DNA from: an uncultured Eubacteriales bacterium
Lineage (GTDB): Bacteria; Bacillota; Clostridia; HGM11514
DNA: 22,948 nt
Assembly (NCBI GenBank): GCA_902492655.1
Contig: CABUMF010000031.1
Location: 1-22,948 of the forward strand
Direction: 5' to 3'
A model generated the notes under the pieces. It had not been told where the DNA came from, searched no databases, and saw only the letters and a list, made by a program, of their open reading frames with translations. Positions 22,851 to 22,948 of the stretch are shown piece by piece. Each line of letters opens with the position of its first letter. Position 1 is the first letter of the stretch. A program made the translations under genes and the position numbers.

Positions 22851-22948
22851 TTACTGTTTTTTTATTCTTTTCATCATAGCAACAACCACTGCATAATTAA
22901 CTGCAAAATTGAAAATCAAAATTGCCGCAATTACGCCGACGCTTATGC
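22851..22948 (-). CDS. C-terminal end of a small membrane protein, cut by window edge
   Basis: Only the last 31 residues or so are visible: a hydrophobic helix (SVGVIAAILIFNFAVNYAVV) followed by a basic tail MMKRIKKQ and TAA at 22851. This looks like a membrane anchor with a cytoplasmic C-terminus. It lies just upstream of the coiled-coil gene and is probably cotranscribed. The identity cannot be judged. Confidence 0.5.
   Translation of the reverse strand, partial: ISVGVIAAILIFNFAVNYAVVVAMMKRIKKQ

Noticed and set aside
1..22948. CRISPR array, rRNA genes or insertion sequence ends
   Set aside because: No regularly spaced repeats, rRNA stretches or transposase genes with flanking inverted repeats were seen.

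Overview
The window looks like chromosomal DNA of a low-to-moderate GC Gram-positive bacterium of the class Clostridia, probably near the Ruminococcaceae/Oscillospiraceae. The evidence is AsnA-type asparagine synthesis beside asnS, a short-form HisG with HisZ, a PHP-type histidinol phosphatase, AzlCD, strong AGGAGG ribosome sites, consensus sigma-A promoters and a TnpX/TndX-like large serine recombinase. The species cannot be named from sequence alone.

Region 1 (1-2150, minus strand) is an asnA-asnS operon: aspartate becomes asparagine, then asparaginyl-tRNA. asnS runs off the left edge. Region 2 (2251-10331, plus strand) is a compact histidine operon with its own promoter: hisZ-hisG (fused in one reading frame), hisD, hisC, hisB, hisH, hisA, hisF, hisIE and a PHP histidinol phosphatase. 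Most neighbours overlap by 1-8 bases, and together they cover every step from PRPP and ATP to histidine. A strong hairpin terminator follows, then a small 53-residue gene on the minus strand. Region 3 (10562-15620, plus) is a second operon: aconitase, a cytoplasmic SGNH hydrolase, NADP-type isocitrate dehydrogenase, and AzlC/AzlD. It supplies 2-oxoglutarate from citrate and probably exports branched-chain amino acids.

Region 4 (15641-15858) has no convincing gene. It does have a perfect sigma-A promoter, several interlocking RNA pairings including a possible 9-bp pseudoknot, and a terminator, so it is a good candidate for an unannotated structured RNA. Region 5 (15899-18530) holds a secreted SGNH esterase-like protein and the decayed remains of nagA and a MerR-type regulator. 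Its base composition looks richer in G+C than that of the flanking operons. Region 6 (18548-18834) is a tandem pair of tRNA-Ser genes (UGA, GCU) with its own promoter and terminator.

Region 7 (18772-22948, minus strand) looks like one end of an integrated mobile element. It has a large serine recombinase whose reading frame runs into the 3' end of tRNA-Ser(GCU), a small upstream protein, a hairpin-rich stretch, an HTH regulator broken by a homopolymer frameshift, a basic His-rich small protein, and a DivIVA-like coiled-coil gene broken by an in-frame stop. The last feature is the tail of a small membrane protein at the window edge. The far end of the element lies outside the window. The points most worth following are the HisZ-HisG fusion, the candidate structured RNA, and the junction between the recombinase and the tRNA.
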